A DNA stretch of 64,000 nucleotides, taken from Gyromitra esculenta (lineage: Eukaryota; Ascomycota; Pezizomycetes; Pezizales; Discinaceae). The stretch lies in the NCBI GenBank assembly GCA_038503075.1, contig JBCAML010000018.1, positions 310,001-374,000 of the forward strand. Reading direction: 5' to 3'. The notes under the pieces were generated by a model that saw only the letters and a list, made by a program, of their open reading frames with translations, searched no databases and was not told where the DNA came from. Below, in pieces: positions 1-12,411 of the stretch. Each line of letters opens with the position of its first letter. Position 1 is the first letter of the stretch. The position numbers and the translations under genes are program-made.

Positions 1-947
1 AGGTCTAAGTCTTCTTCGACCCATCCAGAGAGATCAACTTCTTCAGAAGGTTGTCCAAATTGAGGATAATCGACATCGATAAAGCAGAAGTCCATAAAAG
101 ATGCTGTCCATCCTTCGGCGGTTATTTCCACTACGTTAGATTCCGTTTTTTCTTCCTTCTTTTTGGCTTTCCTTTTCCGGCAGTCCTTCTGGAGGTGTCC
201 TATATAAGTGTCTCCGTTTTTCTTGCAGTAGGAGCATTCTTTGGAAGTGTCTCGCTTGAAGCCTCCTTTGGTTCTGCTCGCATTGAAGGATTCTGTTGCT
301 TGTGTCGAGAGTTCTTTGCGTGTAGCGATGTCCATGAGCTTGTCGTAGACGTCCTGGTATGTCACCTTCTCTTTTGTTTGGAGGTTGTCTACCACATTGT
401 CGAGGGACTCGTGACGAAGAGTCATTAGCAGGAAGGATCCTTTAGCTTCGACGTTGTTGGACAATTTGTTCATGATCTGGCCAAAGGTTTCGGTGGGATC
501 GCTTTTGTATTGTTCCGTTCTCTCGTTAAGTTCTGTCCAGGCTGTTGCGAATGTCGAAACATGGTCCTTAAGGGATACGTCGGGAGTGTATTGGAGGTTG
601 AAGACTCTGGCTGCTAACTGATGGAGAGTGCTTGTAGTTCTTTTGTCGAACATGTCTTCAAGACTTTTCCACATGACAGCTGTATCAGAGGATGGGGTCA
701 TAGCTCCGAAGACTTCTCCGTCGATGTTTCGGACTAGGAAAGCTTTGGCCCAGATATTTTTCTTCTTCCATGTTGTTACCCCTTCTTCGTCGGTGCTGGC
801 AGGTATAGTTGACTTCCCAAGCATAAGGGCGTCAGCGTCGTAGTACTCGAGCATGATAATAGCTGCAGCTCTCCATCGTGGATAGTCAGTTTGACTGGCG
901 AGGATGACTTTTAACGTGGGGATGCGCTCGTGCGTAGAGGACGACAT
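1..947 (-). CDS. Ty1/copia retrotransposon Gag (N-terminal part, runs off the window)
   Basis: An open frame starts with ATG at 947 and reads 315 codons to the left edge without a stop, so it is a 5' fragment of a larger Gag or Gag-Pol frame. The product has the helical layout of copia-type Gag (UBN2/retrotrans_gag class): a segment near residues 20-35 reading SQTDYPRWRAAAIIMLEYY, then a long helical region. A zinc knuckle of the form C-x2-C-x9-H-x4-C follows (CSYCKKNGDTYIGHLQKDC), then a lysine-rich stretch and an acidic tail. Gag forms the virus-like particle and binds element RNA. Just upstream on the same strand lie a primer binding site and an LTR, so this is the start of an LTR element. 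The frame is uninterrupted here, so the copy may be young. Protease, integrase and reverse transcriptase would lie outside the window. Confidence 0.88.
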   Translation of the reverse strand, partial: MSSSTHERIPTLKVILASQTDYPRWRAAAIIMLEYYDADALMLGKSTIPASTDEEGVTTWKKKNIWAKAFLVRNIDGEVFGAMTPSSDTAVMWKSLEDMFDKRTTSTLHQLAARVFNLQYTPDVSLKDHVSTFATAWTELNERTEQYKSDPTETFGQIMNKLSNNVEAKGSFLLMTLRHESLDNVVDNLQTKEKVTYQDVYDKLMDIATRKELSTQATESFNASRTKGGFKRDTSKECSYCKKNGDTYIGHLQKDCRKRKAKKKEEKTESNVVEITAEGWTASFMDFCFIDVDYPQFGQPSEEVDLSGWVEEDLD

Positions 948-1056
948 TTTGATCGAAGTGAGGAGTTCTTTTTATTGCGGGGTATCTTGTTGTTGCGCAG
1001 GTTCTTATGGAAGCAAGTAACTTTTTGCTATGAGATTTTTTTAAATGAAATCTCCC

Positions 1057-1068
1057 GGGCTCATAACC
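1057..1068 (-). other. Primer binding site, half-tRNA type (initiator Met tRNA anticodon region)
   Basis: The plus strand reads gggctcataacc, which matches the anticodon stem-loop (anticodon CAT) of fungal initiator tRNA-Met. The minus strand is therefore complementary to it and sits three bases inside the LTR edge. Drosophila copia primes reverse transcription from an internal fragment of initiator tRNA-Met, not its 3' end, and the same arrangement is inferred here. The match is 12 bases. Confidence 0.75.
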
Positions 1069-1071
1069 TTT

Positions 1072-1303
1072 TGTAATGTTATAAGATAGTGTAGAGAATA
1101 AATGACTATTTCGATACTGATTTAAGCTACTAAATCCCCTGACTTAAATACTCCTTATTCCTCATTCAACAAACTCGTTACCACAAGAGAATATGCCCGT
1201 CGGGCTAATACAAAGTAAATCCTCCGTCGGCTAAACATCTATCCGCGTTACTCCGGATGTACCACCACAATAGTATTATAGGTGAGAGCACCTTATTCCA
1301 ACA
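1072..1303 (-). repeat. 5' LTR of the copia element (about 232 bp)
   Basis: On the minus strand the segment begins TGTTGGAATAAGG, a typical copia LTR start, and ends ...AACATTACA immediately before the primer binding site. It contains a TATTTAA sequence in its second half that could serve as a TATA box. The 5' edge rests on the TGTTGGAA motif because the second LTR is not in the window. Confidence 0.7.
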
Positions 1304-4300
1304 CCGACCACCTAGAGGGTATACATATTCCATGAAAAGACAAAATAATCTTCGGTGCTCAGATACCGATTATTTGAGTCAAACTATCTTACCCCCACGA
1401 AAATAATAGCACGCACAAGTGATGTAATTATAATGCAAAGCAAATATCTAGCTATAGGTGGTAAAGGGCGAACGGGATGGCAGTAATCTGTAGTGCAAAA
1501 CCGGAGGACAGTTTATAATTAAGATAATAGCTAATAGAGATCGAAGAGCCGAAGTAAGAGCGAGAAGCATACATAAGGGAACTAGGGATTAGAGAAATAA
1601 CTTCACGCTGTTTGTTACTGTAGTCATATATTATCACTCGCTTAATTTTGCGACCACACCTATTTTCTGCAAAATTAGCTCTACGTCAGTCAAAACTCGA
1701 GCATATAAGCGATACGCAGTATGTTAGAGCTTGCAAGAGCACTTACATACAAAAACAGCTAATTATAATAAACGCTTTAGCGTACATTTCAATATGCTCT
1801 ATTCACACGTGCCACCCCATGGCCACTTAATGTCCTTCTTTGTTTAGTCTCTGACCACAACTGTTATAATCTTCTCTATCGATAAGTAATTACTCAACCA
1901 CGGATCTCTGTATATATCGTCATGGGTAAGTCCACTGGGATCGAGTTCGCCAAACCCTAACCCACTGCTTTCATTCTGACCTTCAGCAGTAAATGTAAAA
2001 GTGGACGATACATCATGACAGATATGCGTCCGGATGGGCCACTAAGTCTAGAGGGTTTCTAGAGGGTTGATTGCGTTTATTTGTGTCTATAGCTAGTGCT
2101 TTAGTTATATAGTACGTTTGCACGCATCTCGGCGCTCTACCGACCGATACACTTGGTACATTGGTTCAATACTACGGTAAAAGCCTCGCCTGAATTACAG
2201 ACATTAAATTTCTGAGATTTTTATAAGCGGATATGTTTAGTGTGCCCATATGTTCTAACTGGCTCTAGAATTCAAGGTCGCAACTTGGGTGGGTATTAGG
2301 ATGCGATGCGTTTTTCATTGTACGGTAATTCGTAAACTAGTATAAAGGACATTGCATCACGAGAAAGAAGCTAATATAAATGCGAAAAGGCCGATATTAC
2401 TTTTCTTGTGCAAGCACTAGCGGGCATACATTATCGGTATACTACCTGCAGGTTTGATTTTGACATTGCCATTGTCGCACTAGCGCGAGCTATGGGATAT
2501 ATAACTGTTCGATCCTCGCTAGTGTTTTTCTATTTAAATTTCCACTTGCGCTAAAAAAAAAAAGGCTGCGCATAACTCTACAACCATGGCCAGGGGGAAT
2601 AAATCAATTTACACATTTCCCATATAAAAAATTCAAAAAAATGTGTATATTAATGTACTTTTGGAGGATCACTGAGGGAAATGCATTACTGGATGCCTCT
2701 ATTGATGCCTTTGCATTTTCACTAGTGTGATTCCTGTAGGAAAGGTGTAGGGGAAGGTGTAAAATAAAGCATCAAGTATAGTAATATAATGTGTACCTGA
2801 GATTAAAGTTGTAGAAAAAGGTGTTTGGGAAAGGAACCAGGAAAAGCATCGTGAGAGGTATCAGGAATGGCATCAGGATATGTATATTTCGCGAAATAGG
2901 ACCCCATATGTGAAGACCTTTTGATGCTTGTCCATATGAACTAGTAGTTTAGGTGGTAAAGAGGGCGGTTAGGGGATATGTCATGTGGCAGCAGGTTAGC
3001 TGGCCAGGGGGGGTTTCGATTCCCTGATCATGATAATTTAATCTTTTAGCGTAGATTTTTTCCTAGTTTTGGGGACTAGAAAAAGGATGGCGAAGGGATG
3101 GAAAATGGAGGGAAAATGGAGGGAAAGGCATCGGATTTACCTTATTACGACTTTCTTGATGCATTTCCCATATGAATTTTGGGCTGCTAAAGCACACTTA
3201 TTCATTCATTTACATGTCCCATGGGTCCCATACAAAATTTAGATAGCAAAATATATACATTTACTGGTTTATTCCCCATACTAATATTTTGCAGTAAAAG
3301 ATGATGCATTAGCTGATTGATTACTCCCGACGGTAGAGTAACCTTTTCCGTAGCCATGGATCCATTTAATTTCGCATTGTTTTCGAGAGTAAAATGAGTT
3401 GTGCTCGTGACATGTTAGTTGCGTAATCAGCGCTCAATTGTAGGGGGTAGCCAAATATACGCACCAAACTAAACACCAACGTTAAGAAAAACATTTCCGC
3501 CTATGGTCCGATTAAGCCAGCCATCACACCTATTACCTACCCTGAGCAGCATCTTCTTCGACTGGATATATATTCTTGGCTGGTCCTTGTAAATTAATCG
3601 GATTACATTCACACGCCCTCCTTTCTAGGTAGGTACTTGCGAAACTTTAATTGCCAGTTAAAGCTGCCCGGTACCGATAGAACGCAGTAGCCCAATACCC
3701 ACGAGAAGCGCCAGCTAAGAAAGCACGGAAATCACGGATTTAGGATTTCCATTGGTCTTTTTAGGATGTAACGAAGATTCTGCCCGTGAGCACTAGCCAT
3801 GGAGTCCCCGTTCACTAACTCTTGTTTTTTGGGAAAACCTTTCCAATGCTAGCCACTAGCCACAACAACCTTTAGAATACCATCCAACACCAAGCACAAC
3901 TAGAAACACACGGAAACCTCTGCCTAAAACACACACACAGCGTGCTGCCATGCTATTCCTACCCCCCCAAGCCTAAGGTTTTAGGATAAAATCGAACGGA
4001 TTAGATTGAATAAATAATAATTAGAAGCATTTAGCGATGGGAACCCTTTAGGCCAGCGTGTATGGTCCTGTCGGACATTGTTTGGTTTAAGCGAGGTGTA
4101 TTTGGGGCAGCTGGATCTTAGAGAAGCTTGGAGACAGCGTGCTCAAAGTGTTACTATATCTAGTAGAAACTAGGGAATTTGGTCGATAGCAGGGCTGTTT
4201 ATGTGGTAGGCGGAGGGTTCCGTGTGTCTCTGGTTATGCTCGGCGTTGGATGGTATTCTAAAGGTGTTTGTGGCTAATGGCTGGCATTGGAAAGGTTTTC

Positions 4301-5523
4301 TCCCTACGACGATCCTCTCAGCCCCACCCTCACCGGAAAAACTTAATTTTGACATTTTTGTGATTTCCTGGATAAGGTGTTGTGTCTCAAACGAAGTGAA
4401 TTTGAATGGGTGCGCAGTTCAGACTCGTTCATGAGTTCAAGTGGCGATCTGAGTAAAACGTTTGAATTGATTGGAATTGGTAATGGTTTTGCTGCTATCT
4501 CGTTAAACTCAACGAGAGCAACTCATTCGTTGAATTCCTAATATGTCGGCTAAGCAGCGATAACCTCTAATAAAAACTGATCGATGGTAGGGCTAAGAAA
4601 CCACCGCAAGGCCTCGAAAAGATCGTGAACATATATAGAAACCGGGTCTTGACGGAGTTTGGTCCTTACCTAGAGCCACAGAAACCCGTCTTTTACTCCC
4701 ACGCTAGTATTATTGATTGCAGCTGGGGTGTCTGACGGGTTGGAGTTTGATAGATATCTAGATTAGCTACAGTGTGACACAAATATGATTGGTCATCCTG
4801 GAGCCAATGATCAAGGAGGGTAACGCCAAGCAATTGACACCGCCTCTATGAAGTGGCGAATACGTGCAGTTGACAAAGTATTGGTCTTTAAGGGGGTGCT
4901 CATTGCTGACATCTAAAAGCCGAGATGAAGCCTCAAGTAAGCTTAAGGGTCATCAACGGGATGACCGTTGAAGCTTATTACTGACAAGGCAATGATATTC
5001 ACATGTTTTCCCCGAATCATATATCGATATCCTGTACAGCCAATATCAACACTTTATCCAGGGGCCGAAACCAGGCACCGAAGCTGTCATGATGCTTACT
5101 TCAGATTAGTAATAGAGCCCGGCCCGCTAATGGTCGAAATCCTAGTCTTAAATTTGGATAGCACAATCTTAACAATCCGTAAACATCCTAGCCAATAGTG
5201 TTCGTTGAACTGTACGAATAGCTATTGGCTCTATTCGCGAGCTGTTGCGAAGCGGATATAATAGGTCTTACCAAACTCAAAATACATCTTTTTATTCTTA
5301 ATTATTGGAGGAACGGTTGTTGATTTCCGATGAATTAGGCTTTGCAGTTGTAAGCGTATACAAATAACTAATTACACATTAGCATCACTGAAATCTTGAT
5401 CATAACTCTTACTAATTCTAACTGTTGATTTCTAGCTAGCCTACCCTAAGGATCACCAATGATTTGGGACTAAAAGAACTCTCTAGTGTCCTATCAATAG
5501 TGACCGGATATAAAGTTTCACGA
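1304..5523. other. Gene-poor AT-rich stretch
   Basis: No coding region can be supported. Short frames here lack family signatures and start context. The stretch carries a tRNA-related fossil at 2945-3023. It also has GGGAAAATGGA-type short repeats near 3090-3130 and several variants of a gatgc...catatgaa motif between 2670 and 3180, which suggests a worn repeat element of about 0.5 kb. Confidence 0.6.
2945..3023 (+). other. tRNA-like internal promoter boxes (possible SINE or tRNA fossil)
   Basis: An A-box-like sequence (tagtttaggtgg, 2945-2956) is followed 56 bp later by a B-box-like sequence (ggtttcgattcc, 3012-3023) with one extra base relative to the GGTTCGANTCC consensus. The B box is flanked by CAGGG/CCCTG that could form a T stem. 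No acceptor stem could be found, so this is not a functional tRNA as read. It may be the head of a tRNA-derived SINE or a decayed tRNA gene. Confidence 0.3.
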
Positions 5524-5530
5524 TATAAAA
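5524..5530 (+). promoter_or_regulatory. TATA box of the secreted protein gene
   Basis: TATAAAA lies 140 bp before the start codon at 5670. It is followed by a C/A-rich leader typical of strongly expressed fungal genes for small secreted proteins. Confidence 0.55.
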
Positions 5531-5669
5531 GGGCTATGGTTTCCCTCCGTCCAGAAAAACCACCAACTCACGATAACTCCAAGCTTCCATACCTACCAAG
5601 CCACTACACATCCTCTCCACTTCTAAATCTTCATTAAATCCATTCCAGTATCAATATCTACCACTCAAA

Positions 5670-6230
5670 ATGTTAGCCAAACTCCTCTTCCTTGCAACCT
5701 TTTTCTCAGCCAGTGCCTTTGGTGCAGCTGTGCCTACCACCACAGACTCCGGACTCACTCCGGCCAACATGACCACAATCGGCGACCCTATCGTGGCCTG
5801 CAAAGAAAACAACATCGACATCCACGGCCCTATTCCCGACGATGCCGTGAAGCAGCCCGATGGCAGCTACCACTTCACCGAAGGTTCCAACGCCTACCAC
5901 TGGGTCCGCGCCCAAGCCGCTCTCGCTGAGTCAACAGACTACAAGAAACGCGAATTCGCCAACATCGGAATCGGAATGTTCGCCAAGGACTGGTGTGGCG
6001 GCAATGGAGCTTGGTTCGACGATGTCTCGTATGGAGTACAGAGCTATAACACTCTCGACTACTTTTCGGTTGGGATTTCGTACCGCGGGTTGAGGAATAA
6101 CGAGCATTTGGATTTCTCGAAACTAAAGGGAAACGATTGGTGCGGTACTTATGTTTATTCTGCTGGATTTGAGACTCCGATTGGATGTTTTAACTCGCAG
6201 GCTATTAATTGCTTCAGGCTTTGGGAGTAA
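5670..6230 (+). CDS. Small secreted cysteine-containing protein, candidate effector
   Basis: An intronless gene encoding 186 residues. Residues 1-19 (MLAKLLFLATFFSASAFGA) form a clear signal peptide. A pro-like region follows up to KKR near residue 93, a possible Kex2 cleavage site. The part after KKR holds four of the five mature cysteines, enough for two disulfides, plus a repeated DWCG motif (KDWCGGNGAW and NDWCGTYVYS) and many aromatic residues. No enzyme motif is seen and I do not recognise a named family. Length, secretion signal, dibasic site and isolated position in gene-poor DNA are the usual traits of fungal effector or antimicrobial protein candidates. The secreted status is well supported; the role is inference. 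Confidence 0.8.
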   Translation: MLAKLLFLATFFSASAFGAAVPTTTDSGLTPANMTTIGDPIVACKENNIDIHGPIPDDAVKQPDGSYHFTEGSNAYHWVRAQAALAESTDYKKREFANIGIGMFAKDWCGGNGAWFDDVSYGVQSYNTLDYFSVGISYRGLRNNEHLDFSKLKGNDWCGTYVYSAGFETPIGCFNSQAINCFRLWE

Positions 6231-9200
6231 AAGGTATTTCATCCCCTTCCGTTGAGAATGGTTAGTGGTTGCTAATACGGTCATCGGATCCAGCCGCGGA
6301 TAGAGTAATGCTTGCCGAGAAATATTTCAGGATTTCTTTCTGTGGTGGTTTTACTGTTGTTGGGTGGTTATATAGTGTTGAATCAGTACTGTTGGAGCGG
6401 CTTGGTAATGGTTTTTTGTATCGTTGGCTAGAATTGAGGATTTACTATATTATTTTATTATAGAAGCTGCTAGTTGGTGTATAAATGGCAATTTTGGCCA
6501 CAAATTTGTCCTATGACCACTGCTAAATCGTGCGTCAATTCCGCAAGCCCATGACCCAACCTCATGCCTCACCACACCGCTCATTCTTCTGCCCTTCTTT
6601 CCATATCTACGCCGTCTCCTCCCCCATTCTCTCCATTTCCCACCTCTCCCTCTCCATAGACCAATACCGCTAACATCGTGGGTATTTTAGTACCCAAAGC
6701 CTTTGGCTTCAGACCACGCTTTCGACCCCCCAACCCCGGTATGAGATCCGCCTGCCTTGACAGCCTGTTTCTTACTCGCTTTAGGGCCTGTTTTCCGCTC
6801 GCTTTCAAGTTTCTGCTCGCTTAGGTGCGTGTTTCATGCCTGCTTTTCTACCCGCTTCGAGGCTAGCTTTGGGACCCACTTTCCTGCCTGCTTCCCTACT
6901 TCCTAATTTCCTTCCTGCTTCGAAACCTGTTCCCCAACTGCTCCAGAGCTCGTTCGATGCCTGTTTCCTGCCCGTTTCCTATAGTAAATAGATGTATATC
7001 GACTTATAGAGTGAAAAACGTCTCAGGTGATCGATAACCCGGTGATGATAGGGTACACGGTAAAATACGTTACATGTGTTGGCTTGTACTAGATCGCTTG
7101 CGCCGGGCGCAGTTCGCCTGCTACATCAGTGGGTAGGGTAACCGCGCCATTGTGGTCGCCCTATAAGGTAGGGTTCCAACTGCCTAGTATGTTCAATGAC
7201 CGTACACGACTAACATAATACTGCTCATGACATGTAATTAATGGTAGCACCGTTACAATAGTGCAATTGCATCCACGCAATTATCTCGTGTACTTCTGTG
7301 TCCCGTGTAACGAAATAGTGGTTGGGTACTGTGTGCCGTAACCAAGACTGTGTATTTGCAAATTCTCATGAAGCTTGTTTCAATCCGGTACAAGTATGTT
7401 TGCCGTTAACAATTTTCATTTTTATGTCGCCAGTAGGAGTTAATTATAATGTTGCACAAACTCGCCATTCACAGCCAGCCGTTTGGTCGCAACAATGATA
7501 GTTAGCTCGGATTCTGTCTTTTTTAGGAGCACAAAATGTGAAATTTTCAGAGATGGCCCCGTTCTCCACCTTTGTTTTTAATGCAATGCAGGGTGTGGAG
7601 AAAGTGCTTGGATTGGTGGTAGTGTGGGAGGTAGGGCAAGACTTGGGGGCAGCAAGAAAACTGATTCTTGAATCTGTCACGGTCATTCTGGCAATGAATG
7701 TCACGGTGACTGTGATACTACTACTTTAGCGACTATTGCACACTATTTAGATGCCAAAAAAACCCGCTAGGCCTCTTGTTTCCTGCGGATCTTTTGTTTT
7801 TATTTATCTGAGTGCGGCTGTTCAGGGAAACCGCGACCATAGCTTGTCTTAGCCAAAGGTTTCACTTTTTGGCTGGTATTATTTGGTGGTCAATGATGGC
7901 ATCCGGAAGCGCTGCACGTTGGGCGCTGGCATACAAAAGATTTCCCCGTACAGTCGAATTTCAGAGTTTCAGCCATTGGCTAGGATTGAACTCTCTAACT
8001 ACTTACGTTTAAAATCCAGAACGTTGCACATATTTGCGTTTTGACCCTTCCTTAAAATTCGTCTTGAGTTATAGGCATATCTCCTTTGACAGTTTTTTTA
8101 TATCTGTCACCCGGGATCTCTGCCTTACCACTTGGGTATAGGTCAATCTTGGGTTCCTACCTCTTCGCTCGTACTAGGTTAGTTTGGCATACAACAATGC
8201 CATGGTCCAACCCAAACAGACCCATCATGATTACCTAAATTGTAGAAGAGCTTGAGCTAACGAACACTTTGTAACGCTTTCGCTGACGAGGGTTATCATC
8301 GTTATATTGCACGCTCTAAACCTCCTTATTTATTTATTTCCAGCCGGCACTAAACGCGCCGCATGTGCATACAGATTTCATGATTGAACTATCGCAGATT
8401 TCCAAAATAATAATAATATCGACTCGTGGACGTGTGACTAATGTGGGGGGGGGGTGTTCCCCTCATGTTCGTGTCATGTAGCCCAAATTCGCACTCGGTT
8501 ATCCCTTGTGCAGACCTATGCCCCGCGTTCGGTCTCTTATTACTAGAGACTAATAAGGAAAGAATTCCTTCCATGTCACGGTGCACGTGGCTGATGCGTA
8601 AGGCAACACATCTTACTGTAATATCTTGCGAATAACAAACACGCCTTGACTAGACCAGGGCTGTGCTTTTTACAAGCTTTACGGGGGGTGTAGATTAGTG
8701 ATCAAGAACTATCTCTTGGTAAGCTACCCGATCGGTTGACTTGGTGGATGCCGAGAGCTGCCGATTGGCGACTATGGATGCAGTTAGGTAACCCTGTTCA
8801 GTAAACCTTAAATGCAAGGGTTAAGGCTGGATAGTGAATACGGCCATTTGGACCGAATTGTACTAAGTGATTTACCAGAGAATGAAATACCATGGCATTT
8901 GGTGAAATTCGTTCCGGCGCTAGTAAGTAAGACATGCATATAAACTATTACTACTCTACATTTATGATGCCTCCGGGGGTGGCTTTTGGCGGAAAATCAT
9001 GGAATGTCAACAGTCCTATTTCTCCAACACTCCTCTCTTTGGGCTTGAGTCTGGGTTCGAGCCCAACTGCTTAGCTCGAACACCACGAGCTGTAATCACC
9101 ATAAGCCGAGCTAGCTCGAGCTTTCTCTCGGGCATCACTGGTGCCATCACTGTATTATCTCAGAGAAATATCGGTCTCTTGCTGTCTGATAAAATACCGC

Positions 9201-12200
9201 ACTCCAGGAATTTTAATTTCCCTTCTGATCCCTCAGCCTCTTTGCCCCAATAGCGTTACCATGACCAAGTAGTTGGTAGCTGATTGAACTTCAACTCAAA
9301 GCTGTATCGCACGCTTTTGATATCTAAGGCGACAAGGCGTCTATCAAAGACTAAGGTTCTCTAACAACTAGTAACATCCGCGGCCTACATGGGGCTGTGC
9401 ATTGGCTGAACTTCATGTGGAAATGGCTAACAGTACATATTAACCTACCGTCAACTTGGATGACGGTGTAGACATCCAACTTGCTGAATCCTCCGATCAC
9501 ATTATTCGCCGAGAACAGAGCAGTTGGCTTTCCGCTAGATCTATAGAGACTTCCTACGGCATAAATTAAGTAATCGCATTTAAGGCGCATAGAATCCATA
9601 ATGATAGGATTGATGTACATGCTAGTACTGCCTGCTTCGTTCATAATACACTATAGCTCAAGTGTACGGACAAGCCGTCCGCCGGGGTAATGACGAGGGT
9701 CAGACTGACGGCCGAATCCCAATAGAGAGATATAGTCCTCACTTGATGCGGTTGCTGAGGTCCAAAGTTGAAGAGTTGTGAGTGGGTAAACATTTCAGAG
9801 GCAATTTCCGGTTCGCTATTCAGTGAATTAAAACACCTAAAACTCTAAAATTTGCTTACAATAGGGAGTGGAACGGAAAGGCGGCCGAATGGGTGGGGTC
9901 CTCATCGAGAAAGTGCCTATAATCAGACCTCCGAGGACGAGAATGTCTTAGGGTTGGGCTTGCCAACGCCCCAGCCTCATCCTCAGGTCATCTAGATTTA
10001 GGGCATTTTGTGCAAGGCAACTCTGCAGTGTTGGTCGGCAGCGATAACAAAGTACGATTGTTAACTTGCGATTGGTGAGTACTGGGCGGCAACAGATTAG
10101 CTGTGTGCAGATCATTACTGGGGCAGGGCTGAGGAGGCAGGTATAGCCTCAGTTAAGGTATACGAGTACACGCAGTCAAGATCGTCCTAAGCCGAACCAT
10201 AGAAAAGCATAAGAAACGGTGAAAGAGATCGTCGCATGCAGGGTCCTCGTGTAACCAATCCTGCATGTACTGGTAATATCTTCGCCGAGAGCCCGAAAGA
10301 AACAATAGTAATCCGAACCCTAAATCCCACATTTGTGGATCATCTTCACGAACGTTAACGTTATGCTTGATCCATAGATCTAGAGTGCCATGCTAAAACT
10401 GCTGACACTGCTCGAGTGCATTAACCTAATTCTAAACACGGGAATGTGACCAATGAGGAGGAAATTTGTAGTGCCACATATAGTAAGCGATCGTCGCATT
10501 ACATAAAAATGGGAACCAGCTTACTGTACATAGCCGGTCCTCGCATATTCGACAACAGCAAAGATAAATAAGTAGCGCTCCGCCTCCAGGCCTAAGTAAG
10601 TGAATATATCGATCTCTCATAAGAGCGATGAGCCAATCGGGTATGATCCTCCGGCCCTAGGCCATGTTTTAGTTTACTGTGTAATTACAGTCAATCGTAT
10701 ATCAATCCCCCCACTTCTTGGCCTGAAAAGATTTATGTCAGATTAATGATGTTAATTTATCAAGAGCAACTTTCATATCCAATCTCGAATGCTTTACTGT
10801 GTGGGGGGATCGTTGGTTGCCAAGTCAAAATGTACACTAGTTCTATGCGTAGGAGGAGTCTCGATACCTCACGTCACCAAGGAGACATGAGTCACTGGGG
10901 AATCAAGACTTTCTTGCATGGCTGTCCATCATGTTCGCACAACCCACCGGTTGGATCGGCCACGTCTAAGCTAGCCTACTGGGAGCTCGGGATGGTTCCG
11001 ATTGGGAAGATGTTCAAGATACTATGTTCCACTGAGTTTATATACCTAATATCACAACTAGTCTGCTCTGACTATGCCTACTGTAACTAAATCTATACTG
11101 TCAGTCGCTTACCCCTTTTACGCACTTAGCTAGGCAGAGCGAACTTCAGATTTTGAGTTATAGATTCACGGAAATCTTAATAGTATTTGATTTTTTCACG
11201 ATATCCTTAGATGAAATAGTATATTATAAAGAGTTCTTTGGCATGAAGCCTACGGCTGTGTAAGGAGCATTATTACGGCGGATAGGCACATTCAGAGTGA
11301 ATTGATTATGCTATCTGACATACGAACTAGTTAAAACCGTGATGTCCTGCACGTTTCCCCTTCCCCTTTCCCCTTAAGCTTAGCTGTATTTAACCTTGCA
11401 GTTCATGATATCCAGTGATAAATCGTTGCTCTGGGTCGATTTTACGCAGATCTTTACTATCGGGAATGTTCTCACTAAATTCATATCGCGAGGAATTGCC
11501 GCTGAGATACGACTGCCTGGAAGGAATTGTTGTCAGCACATTTCTCGTCCTAATATTTGCCGTGAAACATAGTAAGCAGAACTGAACCCCAGTGAAGCAA
11601 TACAGTTAAATTAGCGTTGCGATATGTTGGTGTTTTTGCCGCCCTATATCGATCTTCACTTACTAAAGGCTATTAGCTGTATGCGTATTTACTGATTCCG
11701 ATGTCGACCAGTGGGTAGTAATACGATCCTACCTGCAGCACTGAGACAAGCTTTACTAGTGGAGTATTTCGCCTAAACCTAAACGTTACTTTCTCCGTCC
11801 CTGATCTTGGATCCAATTGATTACCAGTTTGGCAAACTGATCGCCAGCTTTATAATGCCCTGCCACCTTGACTAAGCGTCTAGAAACGCAGTACCCGGAG
11901 ATTTCTTAATTGCATGGCCTGGCATCTCGGGTAGCCGTTCCTGCACCTGTCATGATTTCCTAATCGGGTTGAGCCCGTCCTGAACCCTTTTTGTCTCGCC
12001 AACAATATACCCAGCTACAGACAATGACAACGAAATGGAACTAATTACTAAATACATGCAGGCTGACAGAGCTTGTTGTATAAGCCTAGAGTGATATCTA
12101 ATTAGTACAGTGATGTACAATAATGTGGTTTTGCAGTTGATCACGAGTCACGGGACAATTACAACCTGTGCCCGACTTATAATTAAGATAACTTGAACAG

Positions 12201-12224
12201 CAGTGCATCCTTAGGGAAAAAAAA
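6231..12224. other. Long gene-poor stretch
   Basis: About 6 kb without a gene I can support. Frames are short and their codon use is unremarkable. The first part (6580-6985) holds a pyrimidine-rich degenerate repeat listed separately. The rest looks like mutated intergenic or old repeat DNA. One minus-strand frame (9351-9644, 97 codons) starts with ATG but shows no recognisable domain. Confidence 0.55.
6755..6985 (+). repeat. Degenerate pyrimidine-rich short tandem repeat
   Basis: A run of loosely repeated units of the type gcctgctttcc / cccgcttc / cctgttttcc, spaced about 11-16 bp. It accounts for the arginine/serine-biased shadow frames in this interval. No gene is attached. Confidence 0.5.
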
Positions 12225-12232
12225 TATTTAAA
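12225..12232 (+). promoter_or_regulatory. TATA-like box of the KP4-family gene
   Basis: TATTTAAA stands 180 bp upstream of the start at 12412 and is followed by a CT-rich leader, a common fungal core-promoter arrangement. Confidence 0.45.
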
Positions 12233-12411
12233 GGGAAGCTCTCTCCCCCGCAACTAACAGTTCTCATTCTCATCACATCTTTCATCAGCACATCCCCTCT
12301 ACTATATCTCTCGATACAAGTAACCTCCAAAAAGAGTCAGTGGTATTTTCCATCTTACAAAACATCCTCACCATCAATTGAAGCTAAAAGCGAATAGTAG
12401 ATACCTCCACC

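Larger units (their letters stand above)
1..1303 (-). mobile_element. 5' end of a Ty1/copia LTR retrotransposon
   Basis: Read on the minus strand, the order is LTR (1303 to 1072), primer binding site (1068 to 1057), a leader of about 110 bp, then Gag from 947. This is the standard order of a copia element. Only the 5' end is in the window, so total length, the second LTR and the target-site duplication cannot be seen. The five bases outside the LTR (1304-1308, ccgac) should recur at the far end if the insertion is intact. Confidence 0.85.

Noticed and set aside
51..843. Plus-strand frames of 125 and 71 codons
   Set aside because: They are antisense to the open Gag frame, which has a zinc knuckle and matches the LTR and primer site order.
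9050..9075. gggttcgagccc, a T-arm-like sequence
   Set aside because: No A box, anticodon arm or acceptor stem in either direction; most likely chance.
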